DNA from: Gammaproteobacteria bacterium
GTDB lineage: Bacteria; Pseudomonadota; Gammaproteobacteria; Steroidobacterales; Woeseiaceae
Assembly: GCA_018677555.1 (NCBI GenBank)
Contig: JAHHOT010000149.1
Coordinates: forward strand, 1-41,158
Reading direction: 5' to 3'
Length of the DNA: 41,158 bases
In this document: one piece after another, positions 29,520 through 37,634 of the stretch
Layout: each line of letters opens with the position of its first letter
Numbering within the stretch: the stretch's first letter is position 1
Notes under the pieces: model-generated
The model's database searches: none
The model's input: only the letters and a program-made list of their open reading frames with translations
What the model was told of the DNA's origin: nothing
Made by a program: the position numbers and the translations under genes

Positions 29520-31427
29520 ATGGGAACGGAAAGTCAGAGAAAATACAGCGTCTCCAGCCTCGCACTGGTTACCGTAGCATTTATCGCCGCCATCATTCTC
29601 AGCAACCAGCTGTTTCGCGGCTGGCGCATCGATCTTACCGAGAACAATCTTTACACGCTGTCCGACGGCACGGAGAAAATACTCGAAAACCTGCAGGAGC
29701 CGATCAACCTGTATTTTTATTTTTCGGACAAGGCAACGGCGAACATCCCGACACTACGCGACTACGCAAATCGGGTGCGCGAAATGCTGGAGGAGTTCGA
29801 AGAAACGGCCGACGGCAAAATTCGCCTGACGGTAATCGACCCGTTGCCGTTTTCCGAGGACGAAGACCGGGCCGCGGAATTCGGTCTGCAGGACGTCCAG
29901 TTGCCGGGCGGCCGCGACACCATTTATTTCGGCCTTGCGGGCACGGACAGCGTCGACAACGTGGAGGTGATTTCTTTCTTCCAGCCCGACAAGGAAGAGT
30001 TTCTCGAGTATGACCTCGCGAAGCTGGTCAGCACGCTGGCACAACCGCAACGCCCGGTCATAGGCCTCGTTGCCGGCGTCGCCATGTCCGGGCAGTTCGA
30101 CCCGCAGACGCAACGCATGCAACAGCCCTGGGCCGTGTACTCACAGGCGGCGCAGTTGTTCGAGATCCGCAATCTGGGTACGGATTTCGACAGCATAGAC
30201 GACGACGTCAGCCTGCTGTGGATCGTGCAACCGAAGAGCATTGCCAACCCGACGTTGTACGCCATCGACCAGTTCATCATGGATGGCGGGAATGCGCTGA
30301 TCTTCGTCGACCCGGTGGCGGATGCCGACCCGATGGCGCCGACGCCAGGCATGCCGCAGGGCATGCCGCCGATGGGACAGGGATCGGACCTGCCGGCGTT
30401 CTTCGATGCCTGGGGCCTCGAATTCAGTGCCCAGGAGGTGGTCGCCGACGCACAGCTGGCACTGCAGATATCGATGGGCGGCGGCCTGCGACCGGTTCGC
30501 CACCTCGGCTTTCTCGGCGTAACGTCGGCGCAATTGAACAGCGACGACGTCGTCACGTCCGACCTGAGTTCGATCAACGTCGCGACGGCCGGTGCATTCA
30601 CAGTCACTGATGACGCACCGGCGGATTTCGAGCCACTGATAAGCGCCACGACTTCGTCCGCATTGTTGCCGGCGACACGTTTCAGCTTTCTTCCCGATCC
30701 GGGCATTCTGCAGAACGACTTCGTACCGGATCCGGAACGGCATGTCATTGCCGCGCGCATCAGTGGCAAATTGCCCAGTGCGTTTCCGAACGGACCACCA
30801 CCGACAACCGTCGACTCTGGAGACGGCGACCCCGCAGCGGAGGATGAATCCGGCAATCATCTCGCCGAATCCACCACGACATCGAACCTGATCGTCGTCG
30901 GCGACGTCGACCTGCTGGGCGACCAGATGTGGGTCCAGGTGCAAAACTTTTTCGGCCAGCAAATCGCAAATGCCTTTGCCAGCAACGGCGCCTTCGTCGT
31001 CAACGCGCTCGACAGCCTGTCCGGCAGCTCGGATCTCATCGGCGTGCGCAGCCGCGGCACGTTTACGCGGCCTTTCACCAGGGTCGAGGAACTGCGTGTC
31101 GAAGCCGAATCGCGCTACCGCGATACCGAGCAACGGCTGCAGGACGAACTGGCAGAGACGGAACGCCGGCTCGGCGAACTGCAGTCTGCGCGCGAGGACA
31201 GCGGCGATATCCTGCTCACGCCAGAGCAACAGGCAGAGATAGATCGATTCATTGCGCAGCGCAGCCAGATCCGGCAGGACTTGCGCGCCGTGCAGCGTGA
31301 CCTCGACCGCAGCATCGAACGCCTCGGCACAGTACTGAAGGCGATCAACATTGCGCTCGTTCCCGCAATTGTGATTTTGCTGGTGTTGGCCGCAGTGTGG
31401 CGGAGGAACCGGAGGCAAGACGCGTGA
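29520..31427 (+). CDS. GldG-like ABC auxiliary protein
   Basis: A 635-residue membrane-anchored periplasmic component of the gliding-type ABC system. Membrane segment 1 is at about 15-33 (LALVTVAFIAAIILSNQ), followed by a large periplasmic part opening WRIDLTENNLYTLSDGTEKI, the family signature. A long coiled-coil region, about 535-605 (Glu/Arg/Leu-rich, RYRDTEQRLQDELAETERRL), precedes a second membrane segment at about 607-625. A Pro/Met/Gly-rich loop (MAPTPGMPQGMPPMGQ) sits near residue 280. In Bacteroidetes, GldG works with GldA and GldF in gliding; in non-gliding proteobacteria the same trio is of unknown substrate, perhaps a cell-surface polymer or protein. It is followed by GTGA overlap with the next gene. 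Confidence 0.9.
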   Translation: MGTESQRKYSVSSLALVTVAFIAAIILSNQLFRGWRIDLTENNLYTLSDGTEKILENLQEPINLYFYFSDKATANIPTLRDYANRVREMLEEFEETADGKIRLTVIDPLPFSEDEDRAAEFGLQDVQLPGGRDTIYFGLAGTDSVDNVEVISFFQPDKEEFLEYDLAKLVSTLAQPQRPVIGLVAGVAMSGQFDPQTQRMQQPWAVYSQAAQLFEIRNLGTDFDSIDDDVSLLWIVQPKSIANPTLYAIDQFIMDGGNALIFVDPVADADPMAPTPGMPQGMPPMGQGSDLPAFFDAWGLEFSAQEVVADAQLALQISMGGGLRPVRHLGFLGVTSAQLNSDDVVTSDLSSINVATAGAFTVTDDAPADFEPLISATTSSALLPATRFSFLPDPGILQNDFVPDPERHVIAARISGKLPSAFPNGPPPTTVDSGDGDPAAEDESGNHLAESTTTSNLIVVGDVDLLGDQMWVQVQNFFGQQIANAFASNGAFVVNALDSLSGSSDLIGVRSRGTFTRPFTRVEELRVEAESRYRDTEQRLQDELAETERRLGELQSAREDSGDILLTPEQQAEIDRFIAQRSQIRQDLRAVQRDLDRSIERLGTVLKAINIALVPAIVILLVLAAVWRRNRRQDA

Positions 31428-32395
31428 ATTCGAAAGCGACAACAAGGCTGGCAATAACCGCGGCTGTGCTTGTTGTTGGCATTCTTTTTCTGAACGTTGT
31501 CGAGGAAAACGGATCGTCGAGTTCCGGCGATTTGTTGCTGCCGCAGTTGACGGAACGTGCGAATGATTTGCAGAAGATCGTCATCAGCGGTACGGACGAT
31601 AACGGGCCCACGACGCTCGTTCGCGAGGACGCACGCTGGGTTGTCGCGGAGCGCGGCAATTTCCCGGCCGACGCGGACATTTTGCGTGATCTCGTGCTGG
31701 CCCTGGCTGACGCGGAAGCGGTCGAGGAAAAAACATCGCTGCCGGAGCGCTATTCCTTACTCGGCGTCGATGACGGCCCCGACGGCAGCGGGCGCACGAT
31801 AACGATGTCCGGAGACGAGTTTGAGTTCGGCGTCATTCTCGGTGATGAGGCACAATCGAATTACCGTTATGCGCGTGTCGTCGGCGAATCGCAGAGCTGG
31901 CTGATCAACGCCAATCCGGACATTCCGGAATCGACCGGCGACTGGCTGTCCTCCGCAATTATCGATATAGACGGACCCGCGGTGCGGGCGGTGACCATCG
32001 AGCACGCCGATGGCGAGATCATCGCAATCAGCAAGAGCAGCGAGGAAGATACGGATTTCCAGGTCAGCGACGTGCCGGAAGGTCGCGAGCTGACCTACGC
32101 ATCGGTCGCAAACGGTATCGGCAGGGTTCTCAACGACCTCGAGCTGGACGATGTCATCAGCAAGGACGAGTCAACCGGTGAGCCAGTCGCGACAACAACG
32201 TTCGAACTGTTCGAGGGCGGCCCGGTCGTCGTCGAGACCTTCGACATTGGCGATGAAAAGTGGCACGCAATCACCGAGCTCGCTGACGGAGAAACGACCG
32301 CTGCCGCCCAATCCCAATGGCTGTACAAGCTGCCCGACTACAAGCGCAACCTGCTGATCCGACGCTGGGACGACATCCTCAAAGCCGAGGAATAA
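31424..32395 (+). CDS. DUF4340 membrane-anchored protein
   Basis: A 323-residue protein with one N-terminal membrane segment (about 8-24, ITAAVLVVGILFLNVV) and a periplasmic part. DUF4340 proteins follow GldG-like genes in many bacteria; function unknown. Segments such as LQKIVISG, WVVAERGNFPADADIL, VEEKTSLPERYSLLGVD and PESTGDWLSSAIIDI match the family. The start is GTG at 31424, overlapping the upstream stop (GTGA), with GGAGG eight bases before it; an upstream in-frame GTG at 31397 is less good. It is the last gene of the operon. Confidence 0.87.
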   Translation: MNSKATTRLAITAAVLVVGILFLNVVEENGSSSSGDLLLPQLTERANDLQKIVISGTDDNGPTTLVREDARWVVAERGNFPADADILRDLVLALADAEAVEEKTSLPERYSLLGVDDGPDGSGRTITMSGDEFEFGVILGDEAQSNYRYARVVGESQSWLINANPDIPESTGDWLSSAIIDIDGPAVRAVTIEHADGEIIAISKSSEEDTDFQVSDVPEGRELTYASVANGIGRVLNDLELDDVISKDESTGEPVATTTFELFEGGPVVVETFDIGDEKWHAITELADGETTAAAQSQWLYKLPDYKRNLLIRRWDDILKAEE

Positions 32396-32421
32396 AAAAG
32401 GCTGCCGGGTCACGGCAGCCT
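32393..32421 (-). terminator. Terminator of the repeat-protein gene
   Basis: A 9-bp perfect stem AGGCTGCCG (32399-32407) with CGGCAGCCT (32413-32421), loop GGTCA. On the minus strand it is followed by TTTTTATT, so it ends transcription of the gene at 32464-32940. On the plus strand the hairpin lies just after the DUF4340 stop but has no T run; it may still act weakly for that operon. Confidence 0.8.
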
Positions 32422-32463
32422 CTGTCCGGTCTGTAGTAACGACAGCGGGGCGTTTGGCTGACG

Positions 32464-32940
32464 CTAGCTGCCGTTTCGCCGGCGATCAATTCGTTGACCG
32501 ACGCGATCCAGCTTCTGATCGACGCGGTTTCCTCGCCGGTCCAGCTTGCGATCGACCCGGTCACCGCGCTTATCGAGTTTGCGATCGACCCGATCGCCAC
32601 GCTTGTCGAGGCGCGAGTCGATCCTGTCGCCTTTGCGGTCCAGCCGCTCAGCGAGTTTGTCATGGCCCGCCGCCTCGGCCCGGTCCGATTTGCGGTCCAG
32701 GTTTGCGTCAATCCGGTCGCCGCGCTTGTCGAGGCGCCGGTCGACGCGGTCGCCCTTGTTGTCCAGCCGTTCGTCAATGCGATCGCCCTTGCGGTCCAGC
32801 CGGTTTTCTATCCGGTCGCCCCGCTTGTCGAACCGTTCTTCGATGCCATCGCCGTCGGCCAGCACATCGTTGCTAAAAGAAAGAATCGTGACTGCGGCCA
32901 CCGCAGCGATCATCGTGTCCTTGATTAGTGCCTTTTTCAT
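32464..32940 (-). CDS. Secreted protein of ten 11-residue charged repeats
   Basis: A 158-residue protein I cannot assign to a named family. A signal peptide (MKKALIKDTMIAAVAAVTIL, cleavage near VLA-DG) is followed almost entirely by an 11-residue repeat of consensus [R/K]LD[R/K][R/K]GDR[V/I]D-x. There are five copies at 36-90, an eight-residue break (AGHDKLAE, 91-98), then five more at 99-153. Leu and Ile/Val recur at fixed positions among alternating Arg/Lys and Asp, so a hendecad coiled coil or a charged fibre is likely; binding of polyanions or of the cell envelope is possible. The ATG at 32940 has GGAGG six bases upstream. Divergent from the MFS gene; its own terminator follows. Confidence 0.82.
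   Translation of the reverse strand: MKKALIKDTMIAAVAAVTILSFSNDVLADGDGIEERFDKRGDRIENRLDRKGDRIDERLDNKGDRVDRRLDKRGDRIDANLDRKSDRAEAAGHDKLAERLDRKGDRIDSRLDKRGDRVDRKLDKRGDRVDRKLDRRGNRVDQKLDRVGQRIDRRRNGS
32482..32835 (-). repeat. 33-bp coding tandem repeats (5 + 5 copies)
   Basis: The DNA encoding residues 36-153 of the repeat protein is built of 33-bp units with a common GGCGATCG-type core (complement CGATCGCC on the plus strand at many positions). Two blocks of five are split by 24 bases. Units vary at synonymous and a few coding positions, so it is an old, selected protein repeat rather than a fresh expansion. The repeats keep several frames open on both strands, which generates spurious reading frames. 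Confidence 0.85.
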
Positions 32941-33108
32941 GTCGACCTCCATAGTCCGAAATTCGTTCTGTCAGGGAATCAACGCGAGCCGCCCTGATCG
33001 GTTGACAGGGATTCGCGATCCAGCGCGGTTTATTGTTAAATGAAGACCATTCCGATGTGCGCCCGGGGTACTGGCAAGGCTGGCTGGCCCGAGTTGAGGT
33101 AACACAGC

Positions 33109-34416
33109 TTGCAGACAGTCCATACGGCCGGGAACAACAACATCGACGCGCTTTATCGCCGCAATCGCATGCGCGTGTTGCTGGCAATCACGCTCGGTTA
33201 CGGCTTCATCTACACCTGCCGGCTCGGCATCTCCATCGTCAAGAAACCCCTGATCGATGGCGGCGTGTTTACGGTTGCCGACCTTGGGCTCATTGGATCG
33301 GCATTTTTTTACGGCTACGCGTTTGGCAAATTGTTGAACGGCTTCGCCGCCGACCACGTTGGTCCGCGTTTCTTTTTTTCCAGCGCTATCTTCATTTCCG
33401 CCATCATCAACCTTTTCATGGGATGGTCGACGCTGGTATGGCTGTCGATCCTGCTGTGGGGCCTGAATGGCTGGTTTCAGGGCCAGGCCGCGCCGTCGGC
33501 GGTCGTGTCGATCACGAACTGGTTCAGCATCAAGGAACGCGGCCGCTGCTACGGCATCTGGAATGCGTCGCATTCGATCGGTGAAGGCATCACTTTCTTC
33601 GTGCTCGCCGCGGTGGTGTCCGCGCTGGGCTGGCGTTACGGCTATATCTTGCCGGGCATCATATGTATCGGAGTGGCTGCATGGGTCTATTCGTTCATGG
33701 AGGACGCTCCGCAAACCCTTGGCCTGCCGGCCGTCAACGAATGGAAGGACAAACGGGAATCTTCAGTTCCGGAGGCCGGGAAAAATACCTGGCGAACACA
33801 GAAAGTCGTATTCGGCATTGGCGCAGTGTGGATCGTCGCGATTTCCAGCGGACTGATGTACATGACGCGGTATGGCGTAAACAGCTGGGGCATTCTGTAC
33901 CTGCAGGAAGAACACGGTTATTCCCTTGTCGAAGCCGGAACTTTTCTCACCGTCAACACGATTGCCGGGATTGCGGGATCGATTATTTACGGATTCGTCT
34001 CGGACAACCTCTTCGACGCTCGCCGTCCACCCGCGAACCTGATATTCGCCGTCGTCGAAATCGCCGCACTGCTGCTTATTTTCTACGGACCCGCCAACGA
34101 ATGGCTTCTCGCTTTTGGCTTCGCCTTGTACGGCGCCGGGCTGAGTGGTCTCATGGCCGCCATCGGCGGGTTGTTCGCTGTCGATATCGCACCGCGCGGC
34201 GCAGCCGGCGCGGCGATGGGACTCGTCGGTGGTGTCAGCTATCTCGGCGCTGGCACCCAGGAAATCATCACCGCGAGCCTGATTGACAGCGGCTTGACGA
34301 TCGTAGACGGTGTCCGGCACTACGATTTTGACGCCGCGGTTACTTACTGGATTGGTACGTCAATCCTGTCCGCGATACTCGCTGCGTCGTTGTGGAACAC
34401 CAGGATTCGTGACTGA
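33109..34416 (+). CDS. MFS transporter, organophosphate:phosphate antiporter (UhpC/GlpT) type
   Basis: A 435-residue inner-membrane protein with twelve predicted segments. The N-terminal YRRNRMRVLLAITLGYGFIY, TCRLGISIVKKPLIDGG and GLIGSAFFYGYAFGKLLNGF are characteristic of the OPA family, whose members exchange sugar phosphates or glycerol phosphate for phosphate, or act as receptors (UhpC). The second half contains SSGLMYMTRYGVNSWGILYL and AGIAGSIIYGFVSDNLF. The start is TTG at 33109 with GAGG ten bases upstream; a later ATG (33169) would cut into the conserved N-terminus. It is followed directly by a HAD phosphatase gene, which fits handling of a phosphorylated substrate. Confidence 0.88.
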   Translation: MQTVHTAGNNNIDALYRRNRMRVLLAITLGYGFIYTCRLGISIVKKPLIDGGVFTVADLGLIGSAFFYGYAFGKLLNGFAADHVGPRFFFSSAIFISAIINLFMGWSTLVWLSILLWGLNGWFQGQAAPSAVVSITNWFSIKERGRCYGIWNASHSIGEGITFFVLAAVVSALGWRYGYILPGIICIGVAAWVYSFMEDAPQTLGLPAVNEWKDKRESSVPEAGKNTWRTQKVVFGIGAVWIVAISSGLMYMTRYGVNSWGILYLQEEHGYSLVEAGTFLTVNTIAGIAGSIIYGFVSDNLFDARRPPANLIFAVVEIAALLLIFYGPANEWLLAFGFALYGAGLSGLMAAIGGLFAVDIAPRGAAGAAMGLVGGVSYLGAGTQEIITASLIDSGLTIVDGVRHYDFDAAVTYWIGTSILSAILAASLWNTRIRD

Positions 34417-35025
34417 GTGTTGAGCACGGCCGCGCAGTGCAAGCTTTTGCTTTTCGATCTGGGCGGCGTCCTGATGCGCTTGCGCGATCCCGCCACCACG
34501 TTCGGCCTGGCCCTGACCGTCGACGAATTCAACCGCCGCTGGCTGCTGTGCAACGCTGTCCGGGAGTATGAACGCGGTTTGATTGATCGTGACGTATTCG
34601 CATCTCGCGCGGCCGTCGAGCTCGCGCTCGATTACGGCGCCGAAGAATTCCTGCAACGATTCGATCGCTGGCCGCACTCGATCTATCCGGGGGCGGTAGA
34701 ATTGCTTCATTCAGTCGCGAAGCGCTTCGCGACTGCCATCCTGTCGAACACCAATGCAATGCACTGGGAGCGTCAGGATATTCGCGACCGGATTTTGCCG
34801 GCCGTCGACCACGCATTCCTCTCCTACGAAACCGGCTTTGTGAAGCCCGACCCCGCAGCTTTCGAGCAAGTCGCTACCCGTTACAATTACGCTGCGGAGA
34901 AAATATTGTTTATCGACGACAACCCGCTCAATACCGCGGCCGCAGCGCGTTACGGCATGCAGACGGCAACCTGCAGCGGCCTGGATTCGGTCAGGGCCGC
35001 GCTGCAGAGTGCCGGTGTCATTTGA
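34417..35025 (+). CDS. HAD-superfamily phosphatase (YihX-like)
   Basis: A 202-residue cytoplasmic hydrolase, probably a sugar-phosphate or small phosphoester phosphatase. The nucleophile is Asp14 in LLFDLGGVL; the second Asp of the usual DxD is Gly, as in the YihX/HAD-IA DLGxV group. Ser110 (ILSNTN), Lys143 (GFVKPDPAAFEQV) and Asp167-Asp168 (LFIDDNPLNTAAA) complete the active site. The start is GTG, immediately after the MFS stop with no intervening base, so translation is almost certainly coupled. It converges on the small gene at 35035. Confidence 0.9.
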   Translation: MLSTAAQCKLLLFDLGGVLMRLRDPATTFGLALTVDEFNRRWLLCNAVREYERGLIDRDVFASRAAVELALDYGAEEFLQRFDRWPHSIYPGAVELLHSVAKRFATAILSNTNAMHWERQDIRDRILPAVDHAFLSYETGFVKPDPAAFEQVATRYNYAAEKILFIDDNPLNTAAAARYGMQTATCSGLDSVRAALQSAGVI

Positions 35026-35034
35026 GCGCTTTGA

Positions 35035-35487
35035 CTACTTCTCCTGCACCCAGACTTCGCCCTTCCTGACCGTCGAACCTTCGACGATGACATTGCCAAC
35101 CTTGCAGGGCGCGACCCCTCCGGTTTGTTCGCACTCGAACAACTCGTCAAGCCGTTTCTGGTGTGCCTCCGAGATGAAGTCGGTCCGTTCGCGGACTGCG
35201 GGCAGTTCGCCCCAGCCGTCGAGCCCGGCGGATGCCTTGGTGGCACTTTCCACGCTGGCAAAAACCCGCTGCGACCTGACCGTCGGCAGGCAGCGTGACT
35301 TGTCGCGGTTGACGATGACGTTCTCTGCCGCGTCCTTGTGTTCCAGCAGCTGCTCCAGAACCTGTTCGCACTCGTTGCGATCCAGGAACTGATAGCGCAG
35401 TTCCTGTTCCTGGCAAACGGTTTTACCCGCCGGCGCTGCACATTGGCTGAAAACCAGCACGAAGACCTGTACCCATGCCGTATCCAT
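35035..35487 (-). CDS. Small Cys-containing protein of unknown function
   Basis: A 150-residue protein I do not recognise. It has a hydrophobic N-terminus (WVQVFVLVFSQC) without a positive n-region, then a polar body with several cysteines (Cys16, Cys25, Cys40, Cys66 and two near the end), suggesting export and disulfides. A clear AAGGAG lies five bases before the ATG, which supports it being real. It is monocistronic between a convergent HAD gene and the DUF2891 operon on the same strand, 147 bases downstream of that operon's end. Confidence 0.7.
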   Translation of the reverse strand: MDTAWVQVFVLVFSQCAAPAGKTVCQEQELRYQFLDRNECEQVLEQLLEHKDAAENVIVNRDKSRCLPTVRSQRVFASVESATKASAGLDGWGELPAVRERTDFISEAHQKRLDELFECEQTGGVAPCKVGNVIVEGSTVRKGEVWVQEK

Positions 35488-35634
35488 AGCTGCTCCTTAC
35501 TCGTTCGGACCGGGTTCGCAATGGCGACCCGGGTTGCGCAAGCCGGTTCGTGCGCGCCGGCGTGCTTCATTCGCCCAAGACTAGCAGAAAGCCGGCATGC
35601 CGCCATTGCAGCGAATTTACATAATCAAAGTGAT

Positions 35635-36753
35635 TTATTCGGGTGATGCGGCCCAGCGCTGGCTGATGAGATAGGTGGCGAAACTCGCGAGCCAGTGACC
35701 GCCCTCGTAGTGTTCCGAACTGACGGCGGACAGGCCGCTTTCCGCATGTACGCGCGCCGTTGCGAGAAGTGCCAGGCGTCTTTCGTCGTCGACCGGTAAC
35801 GCGCTCGCAATCGCCTCGAGATTCCAGGCACGCGACAGATTGACGCCATCGAGGTGCACCAGCTTGCCATCCGTCGGGTCATGCACTACGCCGGGCACGA
35901 GCCAGTCAGTGGATCCATCCAGCGGAATACCCGGGAGAAATTCACCAAGCCAGCGCTGGAAGCGTTCGCGCGACATGACCCGTCGCATCAAATCCGCCTC
36001 CATCAGGCACGGCGACAGAAAATCCTCGCCGGACGGTTCATAGGAGAGCGGACAATCAACGTCACGTTCGTGAAACTCGAGAATTTTCTTGCGCAACAGC
36101 AATTCCATCGGCTCATTGCCGGCCACGCGAGCCCAGTCGAGCGCAAGCGCAAAGCCGAACGCGGTCTGATTGTGTGTACCGAGGCGAATCGGGTAGGCGA
36201 GCTTCGGCAACCAGCTTTCGAACTGGTCGACCACCGCCTCTTCGAGGGGCGCCAGGATATCGAGCCAGCGGCGCGCATCCTCGTCGTCCCATTCCCGCAG
36301 CTCGGCCGTGAGTTGCAACAGCCATGCGCTACCGTAAGGGCGTTCGAAGTTCCTGTGGTTGCGCAGGTAACGCACTTCGGCGGCCACCGCCTTTTTCCGG
36401 AAGCTTTCGTCGAGCGCTTCGCGGGCATCGTCCGCCAGCGGATTATCGGGATAAAGTCGCGTCAGCCGTGCCAGCAGCCAGTGGCCATGCACCGACGAAT
36501 GCCAATCGAAGCACCCGTAAAACACCGGATGCAATACTCGCGGCGGCTGCGCATCGTCGTCGTCGTTCATCACATGCGCGATCTTGTTCGGATATTCGCG
36601 GTGCACGCAGTCGAGCGCCATCTGCTTGAAGCGCACGACGGCCTCCGGCGACTGTGCCGGGTCCGCCTGTTGTGTGTCGTCATCGCCGCCGCAGGCAGAC
36701 AGCGCGACAAGAACCACGGCCACTATGGCCGCAACCCGCGGCTGCCGAATCAT
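35635..36753 (-). CDS. DUF2891 family lipoprotein
   Basis: A 372-residue predicted lipoprotein (lipobox LSAC, Cys21). The mature part is the DUF2891 family, all-helical and of unknown function, recognised by HPVFYGCFDWHSSVHGHWLL, FERPYGSAWLLQL, RLGTHNQTAFGFALALDWAR and GGHWLASFATYLI. The repeated conserved His/Asp/Trp positions resemble alpha/alpha-barrel glycosidase-like folds, but no activity should be claimed. It starts inside the stop of the aldo/keto-reductase-like gene (ATGA), and is the last gene of a three-gene envelope operon. Confidence 0.88.
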   Translation of the reverse strand: MIRQPRVAAIVAVVLVALSACGGDDDTQQADPAQSPEAVVRFKQMALDCVHREYPNKIAHVMNDDDDAQPPRVLHPVFYGCFDWHSSVHGHWLLARLTRLYPDNPLADDAREALDESFRKKAVAAEVRYLRNHRNFERPYGSAWLLQLTAELREWDDEDARRWLDILAPLEEAVVDQFESWLPKLAYPIRLGTHNQTAFGFALALDWARVAGNEPMELLLRKKILEFHERDVDCPLSYEPSGEDFLSPCLMEADLMRRVMSRERFQRWLGEFLPGIPLDGSTDWLVPGVVHDPTDGKLVHLDGVNLSRAWNLEAIASALPVDDERRLALLATARVHAESGLSAVSSEHYEGGHWLASFATYLISQRWAASPE

Positions 36754-37634
36754 AGCGAATTCACGAGGTTGAGCATGCGCGCGCGCTGATCGTCATCGGG
36801 CACGCGCCCGAAGCCGGCGCCAAGATTGTCCCGCGCATGATGTGGTTTGCTGGTTTCCGTGATCACGCAGGTGACCGCCGGGTTGGCAATGATGTACTTC
36901 AGCGAAAACTGGGCCCAGCTTGCGCAGTCAAAGTCGGCGGCCCATGCAGGCAGAGCCTTGCCGGAGACCAGCGGAAAATAGCGGCCATTGACGAACGGCC
37001 GATTGACGACGACCGCCACGCCATGGTCCATTGCCAGCGGCAACAGGCGTTCACCCGCAGCGGGCTCGAGCAACGAGTAATTGATTTCGATGAAATCCAC
37101 CGTGCCGCCCCGTATCAGGTTTTCGAACGGCGCGAAGAAGGCATCGCCGGTCGCGGCGAGTCCGATATAGCGCGCGAGGCCCTGCTCTTTCCAGCGGCGC
37201 ATCTGCGGCCATTGCCGCTGCGGATCCGCTGGCCGTGACAGCAACAGCAAATCCAGGGGCTTTTTCCCCTGCCGATCCTGCGACGCAAGCAGCCGGGCAT
37301 CCGGCGGCATGCCTTTAGCTGCGCCCACGTTCGTGCCAATGAAAAACTGTGCGTGAACCTCATGCTGCTTCATGTACCGGCCGACCGGGATTTCGCTGTC
37401 GCCGTGTATGTCGATGAAACGCCCGCCCGTTTCCCGCAATACGTCCAGCAGCGCCGAAGACGTCTCGTAATCGTTGTCGCGGAATGCGCTCGAGTTGCCG
37501 AAGCCGATAACCGGCATCGCCTCGTTGCCGGCGGGAATTGTGCGCGCGAGCATGCGGCGTTCTTCCTCTGCTGCGAGCAGCGGATGCAACGCCAGCGCGC
37601 TCGCGCCAGCCAGGAACGTTCGTCGGTCGATCAT
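36750..37634 (-). CDS. Tat-exported aldo/keto-reductase-like protein, catalytic tetrad lost
   Basis: A 294-residue protein with a twin-arginine signal (MIDRRTFLAGASALAL). The rest is an aldo/keto reductase TIM barrel close to other Tat-borne family members, clearly seen in the C-terminal half (DFIEINYSLLEPAAGERLLP, GVAVVVNRPF, SWAQFSLKYIIANPAVTCVI, DNLGAGFGRVPDD). Of the Asp-Tyr-Lys-His tetrad, Asp75 is kept, but the Tyr position is His77 (IDIHGDSE), the Lys position is Asn102 (GTNV) and the His position is Ser133 (LLLSRP). It is therefore probably not a normal NADPH reductase and may be a binding or scaffold protein, or use other chemistry. It starts inside the stop of the upstream lipoprotein gene (ATGA); a longer frame to 37952 is rejected. 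Confidence 0.87.
   Translation of the reverse strand: MIDRRTFLAGASALALHPLLAAEEERRMLARTIPAGNEAMPVIGFGNSSAFRDNDYETSSALLDVLRETGGRFIDIHGDSEIPVGRYMKQHEVHAQFFIGTNVGAAKGMPPDARLLASQDRQGKKPLDLLLLSRPADPQRQWPQMRRWKEQGLARYIGLAATGDAFFAPFENLIRGGTVDFIEINYSLLEPAAGERLLPLAMDHGVAVVVNRPFVNGRYFPLVSGKALPAWAADFDCASWAQFSLKYIIANPAVTCVITETSKPHHARDNLGAGFGRVPDDDQRARMLNLVNSL

Noticed and set aside
30141-31454. A 437-codon minus-strand open frame
   Set aside because: Antisense to the GldG-like gene, which has family motifs and translational coupling on both sides.
32482-32835. CRISPR-like array
   Set aside because: The 33-bp units are contiguous, coding and without unique spacers.
32454-33043. Plus-strand open frames of 140-165 codons over the 33-bp repeats
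   Set aside because: The repeat unit has no stops in several frames; only the minus-strand frame has a signal peptide, ribosome binding site and terminator.
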